This document shows positions 40,839 through 49,750 of a stretch of 64,000 nucleotides of DNA, in pieces (position 1 is the first letter of the stretch; each line of letters starts with the position of its first letter). The notes below the pieces were generated by a model. It had not been told where the DNA came from and made no database searches. It worked only from the letters and a program-made list of their open reading frames with translations. The stretch is from Clostridiales bacterium. GTDB taxonomy: Bacteria; Bacillota; Clostridia; Peptostreptococcales; Anaerovoracaceae. The translations under genes and the position numbers were made by a program. Location of the stretch: the NCBI GenBank assembly GCA_015058215.1, contig SVCU01000002.1:111501-175500 (forward strand). Direction: 5' to 3'.

Positions 40839-42557
40839 ATGAGAATGTCTAAAATGTACATGAAAACCCTTCGTGAGGTCCCCGCTGAGGCTGAGATCCC
40901 CAGCCATATCTGGCTCCTGCGCGCAGGCATGATCCGCAAGCTGGTCTCCGGCGTTTACGGCTATATGCCCATGGGCCAGAAGTCCCTGCTGAAGATCGAA
41001 CAGATCGTCCGTGAAGAAATGGACCGCACCGGCGCACAGGAAATTCTGCAGTCCGCCATCTGCCCCGCTGAACTGTGGCAGGAAAGCGGCCGCTGGCAGG
41101 CCTACGGCCCCGAAATGTTCCGCCTGAAGGACCGCAACCAGCGCGACTTCTGCCTGGGCCCCACCGCCGAAGAAATTTTCACCGACATCATCCGTAACGA
41201 TGTGGATTCCTACCGTCAGCTGCCTCTGAATCTGTACCAGATCCAGACCAAGTACCGCGACGAAAAGCGCCCCCGCTTCGGCCTCATGCGCAGCCGTGAG
41301 TTCATCATGAAGGACGCTTACTCCTTCGACCGCGACGAAGCCGGCCTGGAAGAAAGCTACCGCAAGATGTACGAAGCCTACGAAAAGGTCTTCACCCGCT
41401 GCGGCCTTACCTTCCGTCCCGTAGAAGCCGACAACGGCGCCATCGGCGGCAGCAAGTCCCACGAATTCTGCGCCCTGTCCGAATACGGCGAAGAAGAGAT
41501 CGCTTACTGCGATTGCTGCGATATGGCAGCCACCACCGAACGGGCCGAATTCCGCGACGCCGCTCCCGAAACCGAAGAAATGCTGGCCATGGAAGAAGTC
41601 TTCACCCCCGGCACCAAGACCATCGAGGATGTCTGCAATTACCTGAAGATGCCCAAGGAAAAGTCCATCAAGGCTCTGCTCTTCAAGGTTTATGAAAAAG
41701 AATACGAATACGTGGCCGCTTTCATCCGCGGCGACCGCGAACTGAACATGACCAAGCTGATCAACGCTCTGGGCGTTGCCGAATTCAACATCGAATTCGC
41801 CGACGAAAACGCCATGAGCGAAGCCACCGGCTGCGTGGGCGGCTTCACCGGCCCCGTGGGTCTCCACGACTGCAAGATCGTTGTGGACAGCGAACTGGTG
41901 GGCATGAAGAACCTGTGCGCAGGTGCCTGCAAGTACGATCATCACCTGATCAACGTGAACTACGGCCGCGACTACACCGGCGACATCGTCACCGATCTGA
42001 AGCTGCTGCGGGAAGGCGACCCCTGCCCCAAGTGCGGCGCTCCCACCAAGATCGCCAAGGGGATCGAAGTCGGCCAGGTCTTCAAGCTGGGCACCAAGTA
42101 CAGCGAACCCATGCACGCCTACTACAAGGATGAAAACCAGCAGGAAAAGCCCATCGTCATGGGCTGCTACGGCATCGGCGTCAGCAGAACCCTGGCTGCC
42201 ATCGTAGAACAGCACCACGATAAGGACGGTATCATCTGGCCCATGGCCGTTGCTCCCTATCACGTAATCATCACCCTGGTGAACGGCAAGGATCAGGCGC
42301 AGGTGGATCTGGCGGAAGACCTGTACCAGAAGCTGCTGGCCGCAGGCGCAGAAGTGATCCTGGACGACCGTGACGAACGTCCCGGCGTCAAGTTCAAGGA
42401 CGCAGACCTGCTGGGCATCCCCGTCCGCATCACCGTGGGCAAGAAGGCTGCCGACGGCATGGTGGAATACAAGCCCAGAAGCGAAGCTTCCGCAGTGGAT
42501 AAGACCGCAGAAGATGCCATCGCATCCGTGCTGGCTGCCATCGCAGAAGTAAAATAG
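40839..42557 (+). CDS. proS: Prolyl-tRNA synthetase, bacterial type
   Basis: 572 residues. Class II core with LLRAGMIRKLVSGVYGYMPMGQ, YRDEKRPRFGLMRSREFIMKDAYSFD and GCYGIGVSRTLAAIVEQHHD, then the HGTP anticodon domain. The editing INS domain is present between motifs 2 and 3 (about 225-400), so it can clear mischarged alanyl-tRNA. No T-box is visible; it follows ispDF by 16 bases and is probably co-transcribed. GAGAGGAAA precedes the ATG. Confidence 0.97.
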   Translation: MRMSKMYMKTLREVPAEAEIPSHIWLLRAGMIRKLVSGVYGYMPMGQKSLLKIEQIVREEMDRTGAQEILQSAICPAELWQESGRWQAYGPEMFRLKDRNQRDFCLGPTAEEIFTDIIRNDVDSYRQLPLNLYQIQTKYRDEKRPRFGLMRSREFIMKDAYSFDRDEAGLEESYRKMYEAYEKVFTRCGLTFRPVEADNGAIGGSKSHEFCALSEYGEEEIAYCDCCDMAATTERAEFRDAAPETEEMLAMEEVFTPGTKTIEDVCNYLKMPKEKSIKALLFKVYEKEYEYVAAFIRGDRELNMTKLINALGVAEFNIEFADENAMSEATGCVGGFTGPVGLHDCKIVVDSELVGMKNLCAGACKYDHHLINVNYGRDYTGDIVTDLKLLREGDPCPKCGAPTKIAKGIEVGQVFKLGTKYSEPMHAYYKDENQQEKPIVMGCYGIGVSRTLAAIVEQHHDKDGIIWPMAVAPYHVIITLVNGKDQAQVDLAEDLYQKLLAAGAEVILDDRDERPGVKFKDADLLGIPVRITVGKKAADGMVEYKPRSEASAVDKTAEDAIASVLAAIAEVK

Positions 42558-42571
42558 AAAGGAACTTCAAA

Positions 42572-43060
42572 ATGAGACAGATCGTAACCTTTGAAATGGA
42601 AAACGGCGGCATCATGAAAGCCGAACTCTATCCCGAAATCGCTCCCATCACCGTGGGCAACTTCATCGACCTGGTAAAGAAGGGCTTCTATGACGGCCTG
42701 ACCTTCCACCGCGTCATTCCCGGCTTCATGATCCAGGGCGGCTGCCCCAACGGTACCGGCACCGGCGGCCCCGGCCACACCATCACCGGTGAATTCGCTG
42801 CCAACGGCATCCGCAACGACCTGAAGCACGACCGCGGCGTTCTCTCCATGGCAAGAGCCATGAACCCCAACTCCGCCGGCTCCCAGTTCTTCATCATGGT
42901 GGAAAAGGCTCCCCACCTGGACGGCCAGTATGCTGCATTCGGCAAAGTGATCGAAGGCATGGAAGTGGCAGACCAGATCGTGGCCACTCCCAGAGACCTG
43001 CGCGACATGCCCCGCATCGACCAGAAGATGGTGAAGGTCACCTACTCCGAAGAAGAATAA
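42572..43060 (+). CDS. ppiB: Cyclophilin-type peptidyl-prolyl isomerase
   Basis: 162 residues with the full cyclophilin core: FHRVIPGFMIQGGCPNGTGTGGPG, LSMARAMNPNSAGSQFFIMVEKAPHLDGQYAAFGKVIEGM. No signal peptide, so cytoplasmic. It speeds proline isomerisation in folding proteins. AAAGGAAC precedes the ATG; it is the last gene of the ispDF-proS run, closed by a terminator. Confidence 0.95.
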   Translation: MRQIVTFEMENGGIMKAELYPEIAPITVGNFIDLVKKGFYDGLTFHRVIPGFMIQGGCPNGTGTGGPGHTITGEFAANGIRNDLKHDRGVLSMARAMNPNSAGSQFFIMVEKAPHLDGQYAAFGKVIEGMEVADQIVATPRDLRDMPRIDQKMVKVTYSEEE

Positions 43061-43083
43061 GTTTTCCGACATCGAAAACAAAA

Positions 43084-43115
43084 ACCGCAGAATTTCAACG
43101 GTTCTGCGGCTTTTT
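43084..43115 (+). terminator. Terminator after ppiB
   Basis: CCGCAGAA and TTCTGCGG pair around TTTCAACGG, then CTTTTT. Confidence 0.85.
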
Positions 43116-43173
43116 AGTGCCCGTTTTTGCGCCGGCGGCATGTGAGGGCTTTTTGAAGATTGGCCGCAAAACA

Positions 43174-43202
43174 TTGACAAAAGGGGGCAAAAACGGTATC
43201 CT
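43174..43202 (+). promoter_or_regulatory. Promoter of the LysM/G5/M23 gene
   Basis: TTGACA, 17 bases, TATCCT, about 100 bases before the start. Confidence 0.78.
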
Positions 43203-43301
43203 AAAGACAGCGTTAAGAAATTCTGAAACACCTGTTTTTAAGCGAGAAAAAAATAAACCATTTCCCGCGCGGTGTTTTTTGCGCTTTTTTCGGAGGAAAC
43301 A

Positions 43302-44540
43302 ATGAAGAAATTTGAATATAAGGCGGTTCTGGAAAGACTGCTGGAAACCATAAAAAAACTGGGCCCCGGAAAGGCGGCGGCCATCGGCGGCGGCAGCCTG
43401 GCAGCGGTCCTGGCTCTGGTGCTGGCCATCACCCTGATCCCCGGCCCGGCAGAGGAAGGGGAAACCGGTACCCAGCTGGATGCCATGCGGGCAAACGGTG
43501 AGGTGCTGACGGAAGAATCCTATGCCGTCATCTACATCGACGGCGTGGCAGTGGCCAATGTGGCTTCCGCAGAGGATGCCCAGGCGGTGCTGAATGGCGT
43601 GGTGGCAAACTACCAGACTGCCGGTTCCGAAATCAAGAGCTACGAAATCAAAGAAGATATCCAGGTGGCCGTGGTCAACGGCCAGGCCTGGGAAACCATG
43701 ACGGTGGAAGGCGCCATCTCCATGATCGTCAACGGCATGGAAGAGGTGAAGACCTACACCGTGGTCTCCGGTGACTCCTACTACAAGATCGCCGGCAAGA
43801 TGGGCATGACCTACAGCGAACTGCTGGCGGCCAACCCCACCTCCACTCCCGATAAACTGAAGATCGGCCAGATCCTCAACGTGGTGGAGACCAAACCCAT
43901 GGTCCACGTCACCATCGACGAAGTGTTCACCGTCACCGAAAGCGTGGCCTATAAAACTTCTTATAAAGAAACCAGCGCTCTGTGGAAGGGTGAATACCAG
44001 GTGCAGAGCTACGGCAAGAAGGGCAAGAACGAAGTGACCTACCAGGTGGTCAGCGAAAACGGCGTGCAGGTGTCCAGGGAAACCCTTTCCACGGAAGTGA
44101 TCTCCGAGCCTGTGACCCAGATCACCCTGAAGGGCACCAAGCCTCTCTCCACCGTCATCGGTACCGGCTCCTTCGTGAACCCCATGGACACCCTGCGGGT
44201 CTCCTCCGCCTTCGGCGTGAACCGCAGTCGGTTCGGCAGACATTACGGCATCGACTGGTACAATCCCACCGGCACTCCCATCTACGTGGTGGATGACGGC
44301 GTGGTCACCTTCGCCGGAGAATCCGGCACCTACGGCTATCTGGTAAAGGTCTCCCACGGCAGCAACGTGGAAACCTACTACGCCCACTGCAGCAAGCTGC
44401 TGGTGAAGATCGGCGATGTTGTGACAAAGGGGCAGACCATCGCCCTGGTGGGAAACACCGGCCGTTCCACCGGCCCCCACCTCCATTTCGAAGTGCGGGT
44501 CAACGGCATCGCGGTCAATCCCGTGAATTACTTGCCTTAA
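43302..44540 (+). CDS. Membrane-anchored LysM-G5-M23 peptidase
   Basis: 412 residues. A membrane anchor (about 32-52) is followed by a region resembling cell-wall binding proteins, a LysM domain ([30 protein letters not shown], about 149-195), a G5-like domain (about 200-285) and an M23 metallopeptidase with H314xxxD318 (HYGIDW), AHCS and H393-x-H395 (HLHFE). All zinc ligands are present, so it is probably an active endopeptidase cutting peptidoglycan cross-links, outside the membrane. CGGAGGAAA precedes ATG 43302. Confidence 0.93.
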   Translation: MKKFEYKAVLERLLETIKKLGPGKAAAIGGGSLAAVLALVLAITLIPGPAEEGETGTQLDAMRANGEVLTEESYAVIYIDGVAVANVASAEDAQAVLNGVVANYQTAGSEIKSYEIKEDIQVAVVNGQAWETMTVEGAISMIVNGMEEVKTYTVVSGDSYYKIAGKMGMTYSELLAANPTSTPDKLKIGQILNVVETKPMVHVTIDEVFTVTESVAYKTSYKETSALWKGEYQVQSYGKKGKNEVTYQVVSENGVQVSRETLSTEVISEPVTQITLKGTKPLSTVIGTGSFVNPMDTLRVSSAFGVNRSRFGRHYGIDWYNPTGTPIYVVDDGVVTFAGESGTYGYLVKVSHGSNVETYYAHCSKLLVKIGDVVTKGQTIALVGNTGRSTGPHLHFEVRVNGIAVNPVNYLP

Positions 44541-44544
44541 AGCA

Positions 44545-44573
44545 TTGCTTTTCAAAATCGAATCATGTATACT
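44545..44573 (+). promoter_or_regulatory. Promoter upstream of cysS
   Basis: TTGCTT, 17 bases, TATACT, starting 5 bases after the peptidase stop. The cysS leader would be about 150 bases. Confidence 0.72.
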
Positions 44574-44576
44574 GGT

Positions 44577-44602
44577 GGCGGGCCTGTTGGCCCGCCATTT
44601 TT
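44577..44602 (+). terminator. Terminator-like hairpin between the M23 gene and cysS
   Basis: GGCGGGCC-TGTT-GGCCCGCC followed by ATTTTT. It can end the peptidase transcript. It lies right at the predicted cysS transcription start, so an attenuator role is possible but unproven. Confidence 0.75.
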
Positions 44603-44727
44603 ACAGCACTGCCCGCAGCACTTCTGCGTGCAAATACATTTCGTTGTTGGCATCTGCGGCATCGCCTTGCAGGGCGGCTGACCGGGAGGCCAGCGTGTGC
44701 GAACTGCGCACAAGAAAGGAAAGAATC

Positions 44728-46131
44728 ATGAAAATCTACAACACCCTGACCCGTAAAAAAGAAGACTTTAAGCCCATCGACCCCAAGGAAGTCAAAGTCT
44801 ACGTCTGTGGTCCCACGGTGTACAATTACTTCCACATCGGCAACGCCAGACCCTTCGTGGTGTTCGACACCCTGCGCCGGTATCTGGAATACAGCGGCAT
44901 GCCCGTCAAGTTCGTACAGAACTTCACCGACGTGGACGACAAGATCATCAACCGTGCCCGCGAGGAAGGCATCACTGCCGGTGAAGTGGGCGATAAGTAC
45001 ATCGGCGAATACTACAAGGATGCCGCTGCCCTGAACGTAAAGAAGGCCAGCGTTCATCCCAGAGTCACCGAAACCATGCCCGAGATCATCCAGTTCGTAA
45101 AGGACCTGCAGGATAAGGGCTATGCCTACGAAGTCGACGGCGACGTGTACTACAGCACCCGCAAGTTCAAGGAATACGGCAAGCTGTCCCGCCAGAACAT
45201 CGAAGATCTGGAATCCGGTGCCCGCATCGAAGTGGGCGAAAAGAAGCAGGATCCCCTGGACTTCGCCCTCTGGAAGGCCCGCAAGACCGACGATGAGATC
45301 GCCTGGGAATCTCCCTGGGGCATGGGCAGACCCGGCTGGCACATCGAGTGCTCCGTCATGTCCACCAAGCACCTGGGTGAAACCATCGACATCCACGCCG
45401 GCGGCCAGGACCTGACCTTCCCCCATCACGAAAACGAGATCGCCCAGAGCGAAGCTCATAACGGCAAGACCTTCGCCAACTACTGGATGCACAACGGCTA
45501 CATCACCATCGATAACGAAAAGATGTCCAAATCCAAGGGCAACTTCTTCACCGTCCGCGACGTGCTGCAGAACTACGACGGCGAAACCATCCGTTTCTTC
45601 CTGCTGAGCGGCCACTACAGAAGCCCCATCAACTTCAGCCGCGACCTGATGGATCAGGCCAAGAACGGTCTGGCCCGTCTGCAGAATGCCAAGAGCAATC
45701 TGAAGCACATGGCCGAACAGGGCGGCGAAGGTGCCATGACCGAAGCCGAGGCTTCCGCACTGGCAGCTCTGGAAGCCTACCGCGGCAAGTTCGTCACCGC
45801 CATGGATGACGACCTGAACACCGCAGACGCCATCAGCGCCGTCTTCGAACTGGTGCGCGATGCCAACACCGCTGTGAAGGACGGCGCTTCCAAGGAATTC
45901 GCCAAGAAGGCACTGGGCCTGCTGCAGGAATTCTGCGATGTGCTGGGTCTGTTGCAGGATAAGGAAGAAGAAGGCGGCATCAGCGACGAGATCAAGGCTC
46001 TGGTGGAAGAACGCCAGGCCGCCCGCAAGGCCAGAAACTTCCAGAGAGCAGACGAGATCCGTGACCTGCTGAAGGCACAGGGCATCGTTCTGGAAGACAC
46101 TCCCCAGGGTGTGAAGATCACCCGGGCATAG
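44728..46131 (+). CDS. cysS: Cysteinyl-tRNA synthetase
   Basis: 467 residues, class I. HIGH-type motif [18 protein letters not shown] with the zinc cysteine, second zinc region [20 protein letters not shown] and [11 protein letters not shown], and [10 protein letters not shown]. The helical anticodon-binding end includes [32 protein letters not shown] precedes ATG 44728. The leader has no T-box bulge sequence that I can find. Confidence 0.97.
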   Translation: MKIYNTLTRKKEDFKPIDPKEVKVYVCGPTVYNYFHIGNARPFVVFDTLRRYLEYSGMPVKFVQNFTDVDDKIINRAREEGITAGEVGDKYIGEYYKDAAALNVKKASVHPRVTETMPEIIQFVKDLQDKGYAYEVDGDVYYSTRKFKEYGKLSRQNIEDLESGARIEVGEKKQDPLDFALWKARKTDDEIAWESPWGMGRPGWHIECSVMSTKHLGETIDIHAGGQDLTFPHHENEIAQSEAHNGKTFANYWMHNGYITIDNEKMSKSKGNFFTVRDVLQNYDGETIRFFLLSGHYRSPINFSRDLMDQAKNGLARLQNAKSNLKHMAEQGGEGAMTEAEASALAALEAYRGKFVTAMDDDLNTADAISAVFELVRDANTAVKDGASKEFAKKALGLLQEFCDVLGLLQDKEEEGGISDEIKALVEERQAARKARNFQRADEIRDLLKAQGIVLEDTPQGVKITRA

Positions 46132-46138
46132 GGGAAAG

Positions 46139-46186
46139 GCGCGCGCCAGGCTCTGCATTCGGCGCGCGCACCGGCCCGCCTCCGGT
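46139..46186 (+). repeat. 13-nt-loop hairpin element copy 7
   Basis: GCGCGCGCC/GGCGCGCGC (46139-46147, 46161-46169) with 13-nt loop AGGCTCTGCATTC. It is followed by ACCGG-CCCGCCT-CCGGT. It starts 8 bases after the cysS stop. Confidence 0.75.
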
Positions 46187-46246
46187 AAGTTTTTGCTTAC
46201 CTTCTGCCTGTTTTATCCGGGCTGAACAGAAATCAAAAAGTAATCA

Positions 46247-46285
46247 AAAAACCCGCCCTTTTGTACTTGACGAAAGGCGGGTTTT
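46247..46285 (+). terminator. Terminator overlapping the nrdD promoter
   Basis: AAAACCCGCC and GGCGGGTTTT pair around an unusually long loop that contains the -35 of the next promoter. The T tract is short. Confidence 0.65.
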
Positions 46286-46295
46286 CTATTATAAT
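46267..46295 (+). promoter_or_regulatory. Promoter of nrdDG
   Basis: TTGACG, 17 bases, TATAAT, embedded in the preceding terminator. Confidence 0.87.
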
Positions 46296-46308
46296 TACCA
46301 TTGCTCGC

Positions 46309-46324
46309 ACACAATATCTTGTGG
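46309..46324. promoter_or_regulatory. NrdR box upstream of nrdDG
   Basis: ACACAATATCTTGTGG fits the NrdR consensus acaCwAtATaTwGtgt with few mismatches and lies just downstream of the -10. NrdR boxes are usually paired; a second clear one was not seen. Confidence 0.75.
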
Positions 46325-46397
46325 CCGAGTTCAAAAGCAACAACTAAAAGTAGTTAAAATAAGGAAATAGTCTAAAAACGGACGGAGGGCCAAGACC

Positions 46398-48737
46398 ATG
46401 ACCAGAAGAATCATCAAAAGAGACGGCAGAGAGGTAGCTTTCAACCTCGATAAAATCACCGAAGCCATTTACCAGGCTGCACAGGCACTGGGCGGCCAGA
46501 ACCGCGCCATGGCCGAAGAACTGGCTAAGAAAGTACAGGAATACCTGACCGAGCTGTACGGCGATATGGTTCCCACTGTGGAACAGGTACAGGACGCAGT
46601 TGAACATACTCTGGTGGAAAACGGCCACGCCCGTACCGCCAAGGAATTCATCCTGTATCGTGCAGAGCGTACCCGTGTTCGTGAAATGAACACCCGCCTC
46701 ATGAAGATCTACGAAGGTCTGACCTTCAAGGATGCCACCGACAGCGACATCAAGAGAGAAAACGCCAACATCGACGGCGACACCGCCATGGGCACCATGC
46801 TGAAGTACGGCTCCGAAGGCGCAAAGCAGTTCTACGAAATGCGCGTTCTGAACCCCAAGCACGCCAAGGCTCACAGAGAAGGGGATATCCACATTCATGA
46901 TCTGGACTTCCTGACCCTGACCACCACCTGCTGCCAGATCGACCTGATCAAGCTCTTCGACGGCGGCTTCTCCACCGGTCACGGCTTCCTGAGAGAGCCC
47001 AACGACATCGCCAGCTACGCTGCACTGGCCTGCATCGCCATCCAGTCCAACCAGAACGATCAGCACGGCGGCCAGTCCGTTCCCAACTTCGACTACGCCA
47101 TGGCACACGGCATCAAGAAGACCTATCGCCGTTACTACATCCGCAACGCCGCCAAGGCCTGCGAAATCATGCTGGGCAAGGAAGACCTGGAACCCACTCT
47201 GAAGGAACTCTGCAAGAAAGTGGAAGCCGAATCCGGCCTCTCCCCCGTTCTGGCCAACGACAACGGCTATCAGGAAGCAGAAGCGCCCTACCTGGCTGAA
47301 CTGATCGGCGCAGAAAACGTAGACAAGATCCAGAAGTTCGCTGCCAAGTACGCTGCCAAGGAAACCGACCGTGCAGACTACCAGGCAATGGAAGCTCTGG
47401 TACACAACCTGAACACCATGCATTCCCGTGCCGGCGCGCAGGTTCCCTTCAGCTCCATCAACTACGGTACCGACACCACTCCCGAAGGCAGAATGGCCAT
47501 CAAGAACATCCTGCTGGCCTGCGATGCCGGTCTGGGCAACGGTGAAACCTGCATCTTCCCCATCCACATCTTCAAGGTAAAGGAAGGTGTCAACTACAAC
47601 CCCGGCGATCCCAACTACGATCTGTTCAAGCTGGCCTGCCGCGTCTCCGCAAAGAGACTGTTCCCCAACTTCAGCTTCATCGATGCTCCCTATAACCTGC
47701 AGTACTACAAGGAAGGCGACCCCAACACCGAAGTGGCTTACATGGGCTGCAGAACCCGTGTCATCGGCAACGCCTACGATCCCACCAAGCAGGTCACCGG
47801 CGGCAGAGGCAACCTGAGCTTCACCTCCATCAACCTGCCCCGTCTGGCCATCAAGGCCAACCGCAACGTGGAATTCTTCTTCGAACAGCTGGATCAGATG
47901 GTCTCCCTGGTCTTCGATCAGCTCTACGAACGCTTCCTGATCCAGGCCTCCAAGAAGGTGAAGAACTATCCCTTCCTGATGGGTCAGGGTATCTGGCTGG
48001 ATTCCGATAAGCTGGGCCCCAACGACACCGTGGGCGAAGTGCTGAAGCACGGCACTCTGACCGTGGGCTTCATCGGTCTGGCCGAATGTCTGAAGGCTCT
48101 GCTGGGTGCACACCACGGCGAAAGCAAAGAAGCCCAGAACCTGGGTCTGGATATCGTCGGCTTCCTGAGAAAGCGCGCTGACGAAAAGACCAAGGCCACC
48201 GGCATGAACTACACCGTCATCGCCACTCCCGCAGAAGGTCTCTCCGGCCGCTTCGTCCGCATGGACCGTGCCCGCTACGGTTCCATCCCCGGCGTCACCG
48301 ACAGAGAGTACTACACCAATTCCTTCCACGTACCCGTATACTACGACATCAATGCCTTCGATAAGGTTCGCATTGAAGCTCCCTACCACGCACTGACCAA
48401 CGCCGGCCACATCACCTATGTAGAACTGGACGGCGATCCCCTGAAGAACCTGGATGCCTTCGAAGCGGTTATCCGCTGCATGAAGGAATCCGGCGTGGGC
48501 TACGGCTCCGTCAACCACCCCGTTGACAGAGACCCCGTCTGCGGCTTCACCGGCATCATCGATAACGAATGCCCCCACTGCGGCCGTAAGGAAGACGACG
48601 GCAATGCCAAGTTCGAACGCATCCGCCGCATCACCGGCTATCTGGTCGGTACCGTTGATCGTTTCAACGATGCCAAGAGAGCCGAAGTGGAAGACCGCGT
48701 CAAGCACTCCGTCACCGAAGGTATGGAAACCCTGTAG
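46398..48737 (+). CDS. nrdD: Anaerobic ribonucleoside-triphosphate reductase, class III
   Basis: 779 residues. An N-terminal ATP-cone (RRIIKRDGREVAFNLDKITEAIYQA ..., about 1-95) regulates activity. The catalytic barrel includes HIHDLDFL, CQIDL, NQNDQHGGQSVPNFDYAMAHG and FSSINYGTDTTPEG. Near the end are the zinc site C715 ... C725-x2-C728 and the glycyl radical loop RITGYLVGT (Gly747). Only three cysteines are evident at the zinc site, with Asp at the place of a fourth in the VDRDPVCGF stretch; I have not compared this with relatives. It makes dNTPs without oxygen and needs NrdG, encoded 9 bases downstream. GGAGGG precedes the ATG. Confidence 0.96.
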   Translation: MTRRIIKRDGREVAFNLDKITEAIYQAAQALGGQNRAMAEELAKKVQEYLTELYGDMVPTVEQVQDAVEHTLVENGHARTAKEFILYRAERTRVREMNTRLMKIYEGLTFKDATDSDIKRENANIDGDTAMGTMLKYGSEGAKQFYEMRVLNPKHAKAHREGDIHIHDLDFLTLTTTCCQIDLIKLFDGGFSTGHGFLREPNDIASYAALACIAIQSNQNDQHGGQSVPNFDYAMAHGIKKTYRRYYIRNAAKACEIMLGKEDLEPTLKELCKKVEAESGLSPVLANDNGYQEAEAPYLAELIGAENVDKIQKFAAKYAAKETDRADYQAMEALVHNLNTMHSRAGAQVPFSSINYGTDTTPEGRMAIKNILLACDAGLGNGETCIFPIHIFKVKEGVNYNPGDPNYDLFKLACRVSAKRLFPNFSFIDAPYNLQYYKEGDPNTEVAYMGCRTRVIGNAYDPTKQVTGGRGNLSFTSINLPRLAIKANRNVEFFFEQLDQMVSLVFDQLYERFLIQASKKVKNYPFLMGQGIWLDSDKLGPNDTVGEVLKHGTLTVGFIGLAECLKALLGAHHGESKEAQNLGLDIVGFLRKRADEKTKATGMNYTVIATPAEGLSGRFVRMDRARYGSIPGVTDREYYTNSFHVPVYYDINAFDKVRIEAPYHALTNAGHITYVELDGDPLKNLDAFEAVIRCMKESGVGYGSVNHPVDRDPVCGFTGIIDNECPHCGRKEDDGNAKFERIRRITGYLVGTVDRFNDAKRAEVEDRVKHSVTEGMETL

Positions 48738-48746
48738 GAGAGCAAA

Positions 48747-49319
48747 ATGATCCAGATCTGCGGTATCATCCGCCAGTCCATCGTGGACGGTCCGGGCATC
48801 CGATTCGTGGTTTTTACCCAGGGATGCCCTCACCACTGTCCCGAATGTCATAATCCCCAAAGCTGGCCCCTGGAAGGCGGCACCATGGTGACCGCAGACC
48901 GGCTTCTGGAAGAGATCCGCAAGAACCCCACCCTGCAGGGGCTGACCCTCTCCGGCGGAGAGCCCACCCTGCAGTGCGAGGAACTGCTTCCCCTGGTGCG
49001 GGAGGTCAAAAAAATGGGAAAAGATGTGGTGCTGTTCTCCGGTTACACCTTCGAACAGCTGCAGCAGCGCTGCGGCCTTTCCGGCCCCGATACGGGGCAG
49101 GAGGTCACCGGCGAAGCCGCTCTGCGGGAACTGCTGCACCTCACAGACCTTCTCATCGACGGCCCCTACAAGAAGGAAGAACGGGATCTTTCCCTGCAGT
49201 ATCGCGGCAGCCGCAACCAGCGCCTGCTGGACTGCTCCGCATCCATGGCGGCCGGAACGCCCGTCCTCTGGGAAGAAACCGGCTGGAAGGACCTCCCCAA
49301 GGTCCCCAAGCGGATCTGA
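48747..49319 (+). CDS. nrdG: Anaerobic ribonucleotide reductase activating protein
   Basis: 190 residues, radical SAM. CPHHCPECHNP provides the CxxxCxxC cluster ligands and TLSGGEPTLQ the SAM-binding GGE motif. It abstracts hydrogen from the NrdD glycine using a 4Fe-4S cluster and SAM. TGCPHHC ... is preceded by the usual IVDGPGIRFVVFTQG. It overlaps no neighbour; GGAG is present in the nrdD stop region. Confidence 0.96.
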   Translation: MIQICGIIRQSIVDGPGIRFVVFTQGCPHHCPECHNPQSWPLEGGTMVTADRLLEEIRKNPTLQGLTLSGGEPTLQCEELLPLVREVKKMGKDVVLFSGYTFEQLQQRCGLSGPDTGQEVTGEAALRELLHLTDLLIDGPYKKEERDLSLQYRGSRNQRLLDCSASMAAGTPVLWEETGWKDLPKVPKRI

Positions 49320-49360
49320 AACGGGCCCGCAAAGGGCCCGTCAGCCGAAAGGAGTACAAA

Positions 49361-49645
49361 ATGATCCTTTTACAAGTCACCTACTCTCTGCTCCCCGGAA
49401 AGCGGGACGCGTTCTATGAAGCCCTGAACCGCATCGGTGTGGGCGAAGGCTCCCGGGCCGAAGCCGGCAATCTGCAGTACGAATACTTCTTCTCCGCGGA
49501 AGACCCCGATAAACTGATGCTGATCGAGCGCTGGGAAAGCCAGGAAGCCCTGGATCTCCACAAGGAGATGCCCCACTTCAAGGCGCTGCAGCCTCTGAAG
49601 GCCGAGTTCCTCAAGGACACGGAAATCAAGCGCTTCGATCTTTAA
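49361..49645 (+). CDS. ABM-domain protein, putative quinol monooxygenase (YgiN-like)
   Basis: 94 residues. A dimeric alpha/beta-barrel domain: MILLQVTYSLLPGKRDAFYEAL, AGNLQYEYFFSAEDPDKLMLIERWESQEALDLHKEMPHF. Such proteins act as monooxygenases on quinols or as haem-degrading relatives; substrate unknown. AAAGGAG precedes ATG 49361. A small hairpin CGGGCCC-GCAAA-GGGCCCG separates it from nrdG. Confidence 0.9.
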   Translation: MILLQVTYSLLPGKRDAFYEALNRIGVGEGSRAEAGNLQYEYFFSAEDPDKLMLIERWESQEALDLHKEMPHFKALQPLKAEFLKDTEIKRFDL

Positions 49646-49708
49646 TCTCCCAAACCCGCCGCGAAAACCGGCGGCTTCCGCAAACACATCCAACTGCTGC
49701 ATCCAATC

Positions 49709-49741
49709 AAAAAGCCCCTGCCGTATGGCAGGGGCTTTTTC
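49709..49741 (+). terminator. Bidirectional terminator between the ABM gene and murC
   Basis: AAAGCCCCTGCC-GTAT-GGCAGGGGCTTT with A and T runs on either side. Confidence 0.92.
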
Positions 49742-49750
49742 GCGTTTTGG

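Noticed and set aside
44565..44727. Short frame with three Cys codons before cysS as a possible leader peptide
   Set aside because: Its ATG overlaps the promoter -10, so it would lie upstream of the predicted transcript start, and it has no ribosome binding site.
44603..44727. T-box riboswitch before cysS, and likewise before lysS, asnS and proS
   Set aside because: I found no AGGGTGGNACCGCG-type T-box sequence or stem I specifier; leaders are too short or lack the pattern.
46344..49139. A minus-strand open frame of about 930 codons opposite nrdD-nrdG
   Set aside because: Shadow of nrdD codon bias; the sequence is protein-like only on the plus strand.
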